Below are positions 54,599 to 62,899 of a stretch of 64,000 nt of DNA, piece by piece (the stretch's first letter is position 1; every line of letters begins with the position of its first letter). Source of the DNA: Variovorax sp. HW608 (GTDB lineage: Bacteria > Pseudomonadota > Gammaproteobacteria > Burkholderiales > Burkholderiaceae_C); the NCBI RefSeq assembly GCF_900090195.1, contig NZ_LT607803.1, positions 6,226,229 through 6,290,228 of the forward strand. The letters run 5' to 3'. The notes below the pieces were generated by a model, which was given only the letters and a program-made list of their open reading frames with translations, did not search any database and had not been told where the DNA came from. A program made the position numbers and the translations under genes.

Positions 54599-55657
54599 TC
54601 AGGCAGCGTGCAACGCAACGCGCGCCATCACGGCGCGGACCAGCGGCTCGATGCACGACGGCGGGAACGGCGACACGCTGCTGACGTTGATCTCGCAGAG
54701 CACGAAGCGTTCGGCATGCCCGGCCGCCGGCTCGCCGAACATGAAGTCGCAGTCCCACAGCAGCGGCAACTCGGCGCGGGTCAATCCCGCGCGCTCTCTG
54801 AGCTGCCCGATCCATTGCGTTTCCAGCAGCCGCCTGAGTCCCTGGAATTGCGGCAGTTCCGCGTCGTGGTAGAGCCTGGGCCCGGGCGCCGGCGCCGCCT
54901 CTCCCGGCCGCGCCGGATAGAGGGCATTGATCGCCTGGTGACCGAAGCCGGTCACGCGGTCCTCGACGAGATAGGCGCGCACCATGCCGTCGACGAGGCG
55001 CGGTTGCCAGGCCTGGTCGATCATGTGCCCGCCGTTGGCGGGCTCGAAGTACGGCGCCATGCGCTGGAGCAATGCCGGCAGGTCGATGCGCTCCTCCTCG
55101 CTGCCGCGCTGCGCATGCCGCACGCGAAGCAGCGGCGAGCCCTCGACGTGCTCCACCCGCCACACGCCGATGCCGCTGTGCCCCCGGTACTGCTTGAGCA
55201 CCCGCGCCCCGGCGCGCAGGCGATCGGGCAAGCCGGCCGCGAGCTGATCCAGACTCTCCACCCGGACCGCATCGCTGCCGAACGGCAAGTCGCGCACCTC
55301 GACCAGGACATCCTTGGTACCCAGGCGCAGGATCGTGTCCGGATGGCTACTGACGAGGACGCCCGCCTGCGCCACCTCGCGCAGGACGGCGTCGAGCCGA
55401 TCGCGCCGCCGGCCGCCCTCGATCGGGTTGCACCAGACGAGCACGGCGTCGACGCGCCGCAATTGGGCGGCCACCTCATCGGCAAAATCGTCGTGGTAGA
55501 CGGCCGGCTCCGCAGCCACGCCGGCCGCCGCGAAAGCCGCGAACAGCGCCGCGAAGCGGCTCTCGGCCGGATCGCTGCGCTCGCGCGCCGCGCGATCGCC
55601 TGGGTAGAGCAAGGCCACGGACATCGGGCGCGGGGCGGCCATGGTGTTCACCATCAT
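54599..55657 (-). CDS. Cj0069-like ATP-grasp-type protein, co-transcribed with chrA
   Basis: 352 residues. The layout is that of an ATP-grasp ligase-like protein: an N-terminal alpha/beta part (MSVALLYPGDRAARERS; VDAVLVWCNPIEGGRRRDRL), HPDTILRLGTKDVLVEVRDL before the nucleotide-binding centre, GARVLKQYRGHSGIGVWRVE with the ATP-contact Lys, and a metal-binding end LWDCDFMFGEPAAG ... FVLCEINVSSVSPFPPS. I recognise it as the Cj0069-type family; the substrate is unknown. ATG 55657 overlaps the chrA stop (ATGA), so it is the third gene of chrB-chrA-X and may have a role in chromate tolerance, such as making a thiol or peptide ligand. Confidence 0.75.
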   Translation of the reverse strand: MMVNTMAAPRPMSVALLYPGDRAARERSDPAESRFAALFAAFAAAGVAAEPAVYHDDFADEVAAQLRRVDAVLVWCNPIEGGRRRDRLDAVLREVAQAGVLVSSHPDTILRLGTKDVLVEVRDLPFGSDAVRVESLDQLAAGLPDRLRAGARVLKQYRGHSGIGVWRVEHVEGSPLLRVRHAQRGSEEERIDLPALLQRMAPYFEPANGGHMIDQAWQPRLVDGMVRAYLVEDRVTGFGHQAINALYPARPGEAAPAPGPRLYHDAELPQFQGLRRLLETQWIGQLRERAGLTRAELPLLWDCDFMFGEPAAGHAERFVLCEINVSSVSPFPPSCIEPLVRAVMARVALHAA

Positions 55658-56844
55658 GGATGGACGGCCAGCGGATAGAGCACCAGCCCGGCCAGCGCGG
55701 CGACAACCACCACGACGGGCTCCGGTACTTTCTTGAAGCGCCACAGCACACCGACGGTGATCAGTGCCAGGGCAGCCGTCGGCAGATCGGTGATCGATCG
55801 CTGGCCGATGACGATCGCCGCTCCGGAGATCGCCCCGATGGCGGCGGCGGTCACACCGTCGACGAAGGCCACGATGCCGGGGCGTTTGCCGTGCTTCTTG
55901 AAGTACGGCGCGGGCAGGATGGTGAAGAGGTAGCACGGGATGAAGGTGCCGGCCGCCGCGACCACCGCACCCCAGAAGCCGGCAACCAGGAAGCCGATGA
56001 ATCCTGTGGTGATGACGACCGGCCCGGGCGTGATCATCGCGACCGCCACGGCATCGACGAACTGGCGGTCCGTCAGCCAGTGGTGCTCCTGGACCACGCC
56101 GCCGTAGAGGAATGGCACGATCGCCAGGCCGCTTCCGAACACGAAGCTGCCGGCATAGGCGAAGAAGGCCCCGATCTGGCCGAGCTTGTGCCAGTCCAGC
56201 GCGTCGATCGCGAAGAAGGCCGCGAGCGGCGCTGCGACGCTGTTCACGGTGCCGCCGGAGAGAAACTTCGGCGGTGCGCGCCACAGCCAGACCAGGACGC
56301 CGGCGCCGAGGAAGATCCACACGATCTCGGACTGGGTGATCACCGTGACTGCCGCGCTCACCACGAAGATGGCCCACAGCAGCTTGTCCTTGCCGATGTT
56401 CTTCGTCGTGAGCTTGTAGGCGCTCATGGCGATGATCCCGATCACGGCCGCACCGACGCCGTAGAACACGGCTTGCATCCACGCAATGCCGCCATAGGCC
56501 TTGTAGACCGCGCCGATGGCGACGACCATCAGAAACGAAGGCAGCACGAAGGCCAGGCCGGCCAGCGTGGCACCGAGCAGGCGGTAGTGCACGTAGCCGA
56601 GGTAGATCGCGAGCTGCGCGGCGAGCGGGCCGGGCATCAGCTGCGCCAGGGCCATGCCTTCCTTGTATTCGCCTTCCGAGATCCAGTGGCGCCGCTCGAC
56701 GAGATCGCGATACATGTAGCCGACCAGCGCCACGGGCCCGCCGAAGCCCCAGGTGCCCAGGGCGAGCATGTAGCGCGCGATCTGCCACAGCGAGTAGCCG
56801 GGCTGCGAAGGCTTGATCTCGTTCATCTCATTCATCTCGGTCAT
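55654..56844 (-). CDS. chrA: Chromate transporter ChrA, long-chain type
   Basis: Inner-membrane chromate efflux protein of the CHR superfamily, 396 residues, two homologous halves. Each half has the CHR signature: ALGTWGFGGPVALVGYMYRD with ALAQLMPGPLAAQLAIYLGY in the first, and YAGSFVFGSGLAIVPFLYGG with VAVAMITPGPVVITTGFIGF in the second. The N-terminus is acidic with repeated Met-Asn-Glu. ATG 56844 overlaps the chrB stop (ATGA). Middle gene of the operon. Confidence 0.95.
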   Translation of the reverse strand: MTEMNEMNEIKPSQPGYSLWQIARYMLALGTWGFGGPVALVGYMYRDLVERRHWISEGEYKEGMALAQLMPGPLAAQLAIYLGYVHYRLLGATLAGLAFVLPSFLMVVAIGAVYKAYGGIAWMQAVFYGVGAAVIGIIAMSAYKLTTKNIGKDKLLWAIFVVSAAVTVITQSEIVWIFLGAGVLVWLWRAPPKFLSGGTVNSVAAPLAAFFAIDALDWHKLGQIGAFFAYAGSFVFGSGLAIVPFLYGGVVQEHHWLTDRQFVDAVAVAMITPGPVVITTGFIGFLVAGFWGAVVAAAGTFIPCYLFTILPAPYFKKHGKRPGIVAFVDGVTAAAIGAISGAAIVIGQRSITDLPTAALALITVGVLWRFKKVPEPVVVVVAALAGLVLYPLAVHP

Positions 56845-57836
56845 CGTGTTTGCGCTTTCTCGTTGTTTCCGTTGTTTCGCTGGGCTTCGCGCTGGAAGTG
56901 CGCGTAGATCGAATCCAGCACCGTGCCCATCTCGGCCAGCAGCGCGTCGTCGTCGGCCAGGCGCTCGCGCGCACCGGCCATCACGGCTTCGAATCCTTTG
57001 GCTTCGGGCACCGGATCGCCGCCCACGTCCAGCGCGTGCACCATGACCCCGAGGCGCGCGAGTGCCGGGTCGAGTTCCAGTCCGAAGCTGGCCAGCAGCG
57101 TTTCGAATGTGACCCGATCGCCCACATGCGTGAAGGTGGCGCCGTCGAAGTCAAAGCCGAGTGCACGCTTCGGGCAGTCCGAAGGCCTGGCAAGCCACTG
57201 GAATCGGGCATCCCGGTCGATGAATCGGCGGATCAGCCATGCGCTCGCGACGCGATCGACCCACAGGCGACGGCGCGTGGCCCAGACGCGGCCCTGGTAG
57301 TCGCCGATCTCGAGCCGGGGAATCCGGCCTTCCGTCTCGTGCGGCTCGTCGGGCGAGAGCAGGGTCTCGATGCGCTTGTCGAAGTCGGTCCATGCCGCTT
57401 CCGCCTCGGCGCTCGCATCGCCGGGAAAGAAGTCGATCGCCCGGGTCGCATCGAATTCGCGCTGCAGCTTGCGCTGCAATCGTGCGAGCTCCGAGGGGCC
57501 CATCGATGCGAGGCCGCGATTCGACTCCTTCCACGACTTGCGCAGCTGCGCGTAGTCGTCGCTGCGATCGAACAGCTGGCGGTAGGCCATGGCGTCCTCG
57601 TCGGAGCGAGGCTGCACGGACATCAGCCAGGCGCTTCCGCCTTCGCGCAGGCACTCGTCGCCGAGTTCCTGCAGGGCCTTCTCGTGCTCGGGCCGCGCAG
57701 GAAGCAGATGCGCGCCGTCGCGCAAGGCCGCGCAGCCGAGCCCCTTGAGCCCGCGCCAGACGCGCATGCGCGCCGTCGCGCTCGAGGTCGGCAAGGAGAC
57801 GATCAGCAATAACCACGATGGGTCCGTTGTGTTCAT
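56841..57836 (-). CDS. chrB: Chromate resistance regulator/protein ChrB
   Basis: 331 residues, typical for ChrB. The N-terminal half resembles the winged-helix-like part (SWLLLIVSLPTSSATARMRV, GCAALRDGAHLLPA); the C-terminal half is the ChrB_C domain with WVDRVASAWLIRRFIDRDARF, FGFDFDGATFTHVGD-type strand and VMVHALDVGGDP. ChrB is a chromate-responsive regulator of chrBA operons in other Proteobacteria. Start ATG 57836 lies inside a set of ATGTAG/CTACAT repeats with no Shine-Dalgarno. It is divergent from the beta-propeller gene, 34 bp away. Confidence 0.93.
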   Translation of the reverse strand: MNTTDPSWLLLIVSLPTSSATARMRVWRGLKGLGCAALRDGAHLLPARPEHEKALQELGDECLREGGSAWLMSVQPRSDEDAMAYRQLFDRSDDYAQLRKSWKESNRGLASMGPSELARLQRKLQREFDATRAIDFFPGDASAEAEAAWTDFDKRIETLLSPDEPHETEGRIPRLEIGDYQGRVWATRRRLWVDRVASAWLIRRFIDRDARFQWLARPSDCPKRALGFDFDGATFTHVGDRVTFETLLASFGLELDPALARLGVMVHALDVGGDPVPEAKGFEAVMAGARERLADDDALLAEMGTVLDSIYAHFQREAQRNNGNNEKAQTR

Positions 57837-57860
57837 GTAGATAATCCTACATCTATGTAG
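57835..57860. promoter_or_regulatory. Repeated palindrome in the chrB / beta-propeller promoter
   Basis: ATGTAG (57835-57840), CTACAT (57847-57852) and ATGTAG (57855-57860) give two overlapping inverted repeats, one with a 6-base and one with a 2-base spacer. They cover the chrB start codon and most of the 34-bp divergent gap. Probable operator for ChrB autoregulation. Confidence 0.65.
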
Positions 57861-57870
57861 ACTCTATGAC

Positions 57871-58917
57871 ATGAATTCGACCCTGATGGCCTCAGGGGGT
57901 CAAGGCGGCTCCAGGGGCTCGACCCGGCGCCGGGTGCGCCTTGGCGCTCTGGTCGTGGCGGCACTGAGTGCATGGCTCCCGGGCGGTTTCGTTCCGTCGG
58001 CCACGGCACAGTCGCTGGTGCCGGGGCGCCGGATCGAACTGCCTTCGGTCCGGGGCCGCATCGATCACATGGCGGTCGACCTCGAAGGGCAGCGGCTTTT
58101 TGTCGCGGCGCTGGGGTCCGATTCGCTGGAAATCGTCGATCTGCGCGAAGGCAGGCGTGCAAACCGGATCACATCGCTGCACGAGCCGCAGGGCGTGCTC
58201 TATCTGGCGCGCCTCAAGCGCCTGCTGGTTGCGAACGGCGCTGGCGGTGGCGTACAGGCCTTCGGCGATGGCGCGTCGCCAGTCGCCCGTCAGGCGTCAC
58301 TCGATGATGCAGACAACCTGCGCCTGGACCCGTGGAGCGGCAAGGTGTACGTCGGCGCCGGCAAGGCGCTGGTCGCGCTCGACCCGGACACCCTGCGGGT
58401 CGTCCAGCGCATCCCTCTTGCAGGGCACCCGGAGTCGTTCCAGATCGATCGCTCAGGCGCCAGGATCTACGTCGACGTCCCCGACGCAGGCCATGTGGCA
58501 GTCGTCGATCGCGAGCTCGGGAAGGTCATTGCGGCCTGGCCGATCGAAAGGGCCGCACGGAACTTCCCGATGGCGCTCGATGAGAGCGGGCACCAATTGT
58601 TCGTCGTGACCCGATCGCCGGCGCTGCTCGTCGTCTTCGACACCCGGACCGGAAAGGAGGTCGACCGGCTTCCCGCCTGTCGGGATGCCGATGAGCTGTT
58701 CTTCGATGAACCACGCCAGCGGCTCTACGTCGTATGCGGCGAGGGCCGGATCGACGTCATTCGGCGAGACGCCCAGCGCTTCGAACTGTCGGAGCGCATA
58801 CCCACCGCACCAGGGGCTCGAACCGGCCTGTTCGTGCCGGACCTTTCCGCGCTCTTCATTGCCGTTCCGGCAGGCGCTTCAGCGGCGGCGGAAATTCGTG
58901 TCTACTCGGTGCGGTAG
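57871..58917 (+). CDS. Secreted YVTN-type beta-propeller protein
   Basis: 348 residues. The signal sequence follows a basic start (RRRVRLGALVVAALSAW, cleavage near SATA-QS). The mature part consists of repeats of about 40 residues with patterns such as IDHMAVDLEGQRLFVAALGS, NLRLDPWSGKVYVGAGKALV, SFQIDRSGARIYVDVPDAGH and MALDESGHQLFVVTR, typical of a seven-blade YVTN/surface-layer propeller. Probably periplasmic; ligand unknown. It shares a very short promoter region with chrB, so it may respond to chromate. ATG 57886 is an alternative start. Confidence 0.8.
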   Translation: MNSTLMASGGQGGSRGSTRRRVRLGALVVAALSAWLPGGFVPSATAQSLVPGRRIELPSVRGRIDHMAVDLEGQRLFVAALGSDSLEIVDLREGRRANRITSLHEPQGVLYLARLKRLLVANGAGGGVQAFGDGASPVARQASLDDADNLRLDPWSGKVYVGAGKALVALDPDTLRVVQRIPLAGHPESFQIDRSGARIYVDVPDAGHVAVVDRELGKVIAAWPIERAARNFPMALDESGHQLFVVTRSPALLVVFDTRTGKEVDRLPACRDADELFFDEPRQRLYVVCGEGRIDVIRRDAQRFELSERIPTAPGARTGLFVPDLSALFIAVPAGASAAAEIRVYSVR

Positions 58918-58951
58918 AAGCGTCCGATCCCAACCGCCCGAGCATCGCCCC

Positions 58952-59998
58952 ATGAACACCCTGCCCGCCGTCCGAGGCGGCCTCCTCGCGCTCCTGGCCG
59001 CGACGCTCTTCGGCGTCAGCACGCCCTTCGTCCAGCGTGCCGGCACCGGGCTCGGGCCTTTTTCGACCGCAGCGCTGCTCTATGCCGGCGCGGCCGTCAT
59101 CGGCGCGCTGCTGCGCCAGCCGGTCGAACGCGAGGCGGCCGTGCGACGCAGCGATCTCGGCCGCCTGGCACTGATGGCGCTCTTCGGCGCCGGCATCGGA
59201 CCGGTTGCGCTCGCCTGGGGTCTGCAGCACACGAGCGGCACCAGTGCCTCGCTCATGCTGGCACTCGAGGCGCTGTTCACCGCGGTGCTCGCCCGCCTCC
59301 TGTACCGCGAGGTGATGGATCGCCGCGTGTGGACGGCGATGCTCCTGCTGCTCGCCGGAGGCGTCGCGCTCGTGCTCGATCGGGGGCTGACCGGCGGCAT
59401 GCAAGGGCTCGGCCTGCTCGCGGTGCTCGGCGCCACTGCCGCCTGGGGCGTCGACAACACGCTGTCGCGCCCGCTGGCAGAACGCGATCCCGGGCAAGTC
59501 GTGTTCGGCAAGTCCCTCCTGGGCGCGACGATCACCACCCTGCTGGCGATCGCGTCCGGCGAGCCGGTGCCCGGCTGGGGCGCCGCGCTCGGGCTGCTGG
59601 CGATCGGCGCGAGCGGCTACGGCCTGAGCCTGCGGCTTTACCTGCTGGCGCAGCGCGCGTTCGGCGCCGCGCGCACCGGCTCGGTCTTCGCGTTCGCCCC
59701 CTTCATCGGCGCCCTCGGCGCGATCGCGCTCGGCGACCGGTCGCTCAGTGCCGGCATGGCCTTCGGCGGCGTGCTGATGCTCGCGGGCGTCGTGCTGCAT
59801 CTGGCGGAATCGCACGGCCACGAACACGCTCACGACGAACTCGAGCACGAGCATGCGCACTCGCATGACGACGGGCACCACATGCACACGCACGACCCGG
59901 TGCCCGCCGGCCCGCACAGTCACCCGCATCGCCACGAGCCCCTGCAGCATTCGCATCCGCATGTGCCGGATGCACACCACACGCACGAGCACCCGTAG
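58952..59998 (+). CDS. EamA-family (DMT) transporter with a histidine-rich C-terminal tail
   Basis: 348 residues. Ten membrane segments in two EamA repeats: first from GGLLALLAATLFGVSTPFVQ, second from QGLGLLAVLGATAAWGVDNT. The last about 65 residues are extremely His-rich (ESHGHEHAHDELEHEHAHSH and further HSHPHRHEP), as in metal-handling CDF, ZIP or Ni/Co proteins, but rare in EamA transporters. The tail suggests zinc, nickel or cobalt sensing or export. The gene lies 34 bp after the beta-propeller gene on the same strand, near the chromate genes. Confidence 0.88.
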   Translation: MNTLPAVRGGLLALLAATLFGVSTPFVQRAGTGLGPFSTAALLYAGAAVIGALLRQPVEREAAVRRSDLGRLALMALFGAGIGPVALAWGLQHTSGTSASLMLALEALFTAVLARLLYREVMDRRVWTAMLLLLAGGVALVLDRGLTGGMQGLGLLAVLGATAAWGVDNTLSRPLAERDPGQVVFGKSLLGATITTLLAIASGEPVPGWGAALGLLAIGASGYGLSLRLYLLAQRAFGAARTGSVFAFAPFIGALGAIALGDRSLSAGMAFGGVLMLAGVVLHLAESHGHEHAHDELEHEHAHSHDDGHHMHTHDPVPAGPHSHPHRHEPLQHSHPHVPDAHHTHEHP

Positions 59999-60020
59999 GG
60001 GGCCGTCGTGCCTTGCGCTC

Positions 60021-60794
60021 TCACCAGAGCCGGGCCAGGGGCAGCACGACGCCGGTGAACAGCGAGGTTGCCGCAGGCCGGGGCCGGAATGCGCGCGCGA
60101 CGCCCACGTCGAAAGTCAGTCGCCGCGTGGGACTGAAGGTGAGCGCCGCAAGAAGCTGCACGCCGTTGTCGGCGCCGTTGCGGTGAGTGCCCGAGACCTC
60201 GCCGGTCAGCCCCCAGGGGCCTGACAGCGACGTGGAGAACGCAGTCGACGCGCCGATCTGCGTGCGCGAGCTGCCGGGGTCGGCCTGGCCCAGCTGCGTT
60301 GCGTTGAGATTGGCGTCCATGTGCACCGGTCCGAGGTCGCGGCTGAAGATGGTGTTGATCGTGTAGTCGGTCTTGCCGCTGCCGATCACGTCGTTGGCGG
60401 TCGGCAGCTTGACGTCGAACTCCATGCCGAACGCCGTCGCGGCGTCCACGACCCATGCCCGCTTCAAGGTCAGGACGGTGTCGCCCACGCCTTGCGAGCG
60501 GCCGATGTCGCCGTGCTGCGAGACGTAGGCCTCGCCGCCGACGAGCACGCCCCACTGATCGTCGAAGGCCAGCTTCAGGAGGTAGGGCGCACTGTTGCGC
60601 AAGGACTGGCTGTCGCTCCTGCGCTGGCCGCCGAGTTCGAGTTCGAGCTGGCCCGGCGCAGGCAGCTGAGCGGGGCTGGAGACCGAGGGCCGATAGGGTG
60701 TGATGGGCGGCGCGCCGTCGCCGTCATCGGCTGCGCGCACGCCCCCGGAGAAGGCCAGCGAGGCCAGTGCCATTCCCGCCAGGCGGGCCGTCAT
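60021..60794 (-). CDS. Outer-membrane beta-barrel-like protein (Phenol_MetA_deg type)
   Basis: 257 residues from ATG 60794; an in-frame GTG at 60815 is also possible. Signal peptide MTARLAGMALASLAFSGGVRA before ADDGDG. The mature part alternates hydrophobic and polar residues as in beta-strands (LELELGGQRRSDSQSL, WGVLVGGEAYVSQHGD, FGMEFDVKLPTANDVIGSGK, LTFDVGVARAFRP). The GxxLPTA(N)D-type stretch recalls the MetA-pathway/transporter outer-membrane family. Function unknown; it converges on the His-tailed transporter gene. Confidence 0.7.
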   Translation of the reverse strand: MTARLAGMALASLAFSGGVRAADDGDGAPPITPYRPSVSSPAQLPAPGQLELELGGQRRSDSQSLRNSAPYLLKLAFDDQWGVLVGGEAYVSQHGDIGRSQGVGDTVLTLKRAWVVDAATAFGMEFDVKLPTANDVIGSGKTDYTINTIFSRDLGPVHMDANLNATQLGQADPGSSRTQIGASTAFSTSLSGPWGLTGEVSGTHRNGADNGVQLLAALTFSPTRRLTFDVGVARAFRPRPAATSLFTGVVLPLARLW

Positions 60795-60884
60795 GTGATG
60801 AATCTTGAGTCGCACGCTGAAAACAAGTTGAACCGATGAGCTGACCGCCGATTGTGTTCCTCCCTGGCTGCCGGCGGCGCCGAC

Positions 60885-60913
60885 TCGACACGGGGGAATG
60901 CGAGTCCTATAGT
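60885..60913 (+). promoter_or_regulatory. Sigma-70 promoter of the sugar ABC operon
   Basis: TCGACA (-35, 60885-60890), 17-bp spacer and TATAGT (-10, 60908-60913), about 99 bp before the binding-protein ATG. Confidence 0.75.
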
Positions 60914-61011
60914 CGCTTTCCTCCTGGGCCGCGACAGCCCCCCGGAAGATGCCGCCGCTGCCCGTGGCGCAGGAGAGCTCGACAGTGCATATCCACCTCG
61001 AAGGAGACGCA

Positions 61012-62016
61012 ATGAAAAAGTCGATTCTCATGGTCGCAGGCACCCTGCTCGCCGCCCTCCTCGCCGCCCTCCTCGCCGCCGCGCCGGCCATGGCCCAGAA
61101 GAAGACGCTGGCCGTCGTCGTGAAGGGCCTGGACAACCCCTTCTTCACCGTGCTCGGCGACGGCTGCGCGCTCTGGAACAAGGAGAACGCCAGCGCCGAG
61201 TACACCTGCCTCTACACCGGCCCGGCATCGAGCGCCGACGAGGCAGGCGAAGTCCAGATCGTCGAGGACCTCATCAACAAGGGCGTCGCGGGCATCGCGA
61301 TCTCGCCGTCGAACGCGCCGGCCATGGCGACGATGCTCAAGGCCAAGGCCCCGAAGATGCCGATCATGACGATCGACGCCGACCTCGCGGCTTCGGATCG
61401 AGCGCTGCGCAAGACCTACCTCGGCACCAACAACTACGACATGGGCGTGCTGATGGCCAAGCACCTGAAGGCGCTCAATCCCAAGGGCGGCACGGTGTGC
61501 ATGCAGCTCGGCAATGTCGCGGCCGACAACATCAACGCGCGCGCGGCGGGCTTCCGCGACACCATCAGCGGCAAGAAGGGCATCGACCGGCTCAAGGGCG
61601 AAGGCGGCTGGACCGAGGTCGCCGGCTGTCCGCTCTTCACCAACGACCAGATCGACCTCGCGAACCAGCAGATGTCGGACGTGTTCACCAAGAACCCGAA
61701 GCTCAATGCCTTCATCCTCGTGGGCGGCTGGGCCCAGTTCGGCCCGCAGGCCTATGCGCAGGTGACCGACCAGGTGATGCCCAAGCTGAAGTCCAAGGAA
61801 CTGATCGTCATCGCGGGCGACACGCTGCCGCCGCAGCTCGATGCGCTGAAGGCCGGGCGCAGCCATGCGCAGATCGGCCAGCGCCCGTTCGAGATGGGCC
61901 ACCGCGCGCCGGCCGTGCTGATCGACCTGATCAACGGCAAGCAGGTCGCGGACCCGCTCTACACGGGCCTGGACGAATGCGTGCCGACCAACCTGGACAA
62001 GTGCCCGGCGAAGTGA
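61012..62016 (+). CDS. Sugar ABC transporter substrate-binding protein (ribose/RbsB-like)
   Basis: Periplasmic receptor, 334 residues, Peripla_BP_4 fold. The signal peptide is MKKSILMVAGTLLAALLAAL with LLAA repeated three times, cleaving after APAMA. Mature motifs: LAVVVKGLDNPFFTVLGDGC, AGIAISPSNAPAMATML, TIDADLAASDRALRKTYLGT, TNNYDMGVLMAKHLK and RPFEMGHRAPAVLIDLINGK. AAGGAG precedes ATG 61012. First gene of a binding protein-ATPase-permease operon; the ligand is probably a pentose or polyol but is unproven. Confidence 0.92.
   Translation: MKKSILMVAGTLLAALLAALLAAAPAMAQKKTLAVVVKGLDNPFFTVLGDGCALWNKENASAEYTCLYTGPASSADEAGEVQIVEDLINKGVAGIAISPSNAPAMATMLKAKAPKMPIMTIDADLAASDRALRKTYLGTNNYDMGVLMAKHLKALNPKGGTVCMQLGNVAADNINARAAGFRDTISGKKGIDRLKGEGGWTEVAGCPLFTNDQIDLANQQMSDVFTKNPKLNAFILVGGWAQFGPQAYAQVTDQVMPKLKSKELIVIAGDTLPPQLDALKAGRSHAQIGQRPFEMGHRAPAVLIDLINGKQVADPLYTGLDECVPTNLDKCPAK
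61048..61080 (+). repeat. 12-bp tandem repeat within the signal-peptide codons
   Basis: CTCGCCGCCCTC repeated 2.75 times in frame, each unit encoding Leu-Ala-Ala-Leu. Gain or loss of a unit would change the hydrophobic core length by four residues without frameshift. Confidence 0.9.
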
Positions 62017-62798
62017 CCGGCCAAGTGACCGGCGAATCGACGGGCCAGCTTGCGGCGCCATCCGTGCTGGAGCTGTCCCGGATCTCCAAGCATTTCGGCG
62101 CGATCCAGGCGCTCTGCGACGTGTCCCTGTCGCTCAGGGCCGGCGAGGTCGTCGGCCTGATGGGCGACAACGGGGCCGGCAAGTCGACCCTGGTGAAGAT
62201 CATCGCGGGCAACTACCCGCCGAGCGAAGGCATGGTGAGCATGGAAGGCCGCAAGGTGGTCTTCCACAAGCCCGCCGACGCACGCGAGGAAGGCATCGAG
62301 ATCGTCTACCAGGACCTCGCGCTGTGCGACAACCTCACGGCCGCCGAGAACGTCTATCTCGGCCGCGAGCTGACCTTCGGCCTGGGCCCGTTCAAGGTGC
62401 TGAACTACCGCGCGATGTTCCAGCGCGCCGGCGAGCTCTTCGCCGAGTTGAAGTCGGAGACGAGGCCGCGCGACCTGGTGCGGCGCATGTCCGGCGGCCA
62501 GCGGCAGGCGGTCGCGATCGCGCGCACGCGGCTGGCCGACCCGCGCATCGTGCTGATGGACGAGCCGACCGCCGCGATCAGCGTGCGGCAGATCGCCGAG
62601 GTGCTGAGCCTGATCCGCCGCCTGCGCGACCACGGCATCGCGGTGGTGCTGATCAGCCACCGCATGCCGGACGTCTTCGCGGTCGCGGACCGCATCGTGG
62701 TGCTGCGGCGCGGCGCGAAGGTGGCCGACAAGCCGATCGCGCAGAGCTCGCCCGAAGAAGTGACCGGGCTGATCACCGGCGCCATCGAGCTTGCCTGA
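62013..62798 (+). CDS. Sugar ABC transporter ATP-binding protein (single-domain)
   Basis: 261 residues with one ABC domain: Walker A LMGDNGAGKSTLVKIIAG, Q-loop IVYQDLALCDNLTAAENVYL, signature RRMSGGQRQAVAIARTRL, Walker B IVLMDEPTAAISVR and H-loop VVLISHRMPDVFA. Most RbsA-type ATPases have two domains (about 500 residues); this is the half-size type found with FrcA-like systems. GTG 62013 overlaps the binding-protein stop (GTGA); a second GTG at 62025 lies in a near-duplicate AAGTGACCGGC. Coupled translation is likely. Confidence 0.92.
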   Translation: MTGQVTGESTGQLAAPSVLELSRISKHFGAIQALCDVSLSLRAGEVVGLMGDNGAGKSTLVKIIAGNYPPSEGMVSMEGRKVVFHKPADAREEGIEIVYQDLALCDNLTAAENVYLGRELTFGLGPFKVLNYRAMFQRAGELFAELKSETRPRDLVRRMSGGQRQAVAIARTRLADPRIVLMDEPTAAISVRQIAEVLSLIRRLRDHGIAVVLISHRMPDVFAVADRIVVLRRGAKVADKPIAQSSPEEVTGLITGAIELA

Positions 62799-62813
62799 GC
62801 CTGAGGAAAACAT

Positions 62814-62865
62814 GTGCCCCCATGCTCATCACTTCGTGTATTCGCTGCCCCCCGAGGGGGCGCAT
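62814..62865 (-). repeat. Dispersed intergenic repeat, copy 2
   Basis: On the minus strand it reads GCGCCCCCTCGGGGGG, then ACACGAAGTG and a GGGGGC end, the same order as copy 1 at 26395. It sits in the ATPase-permease gap of the sugar operon. Confidence 0.65.
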
Positions 62866-62899
62866 GCCTCCTTTGAGGCGGCTCGGCAGGAGGCATGAC

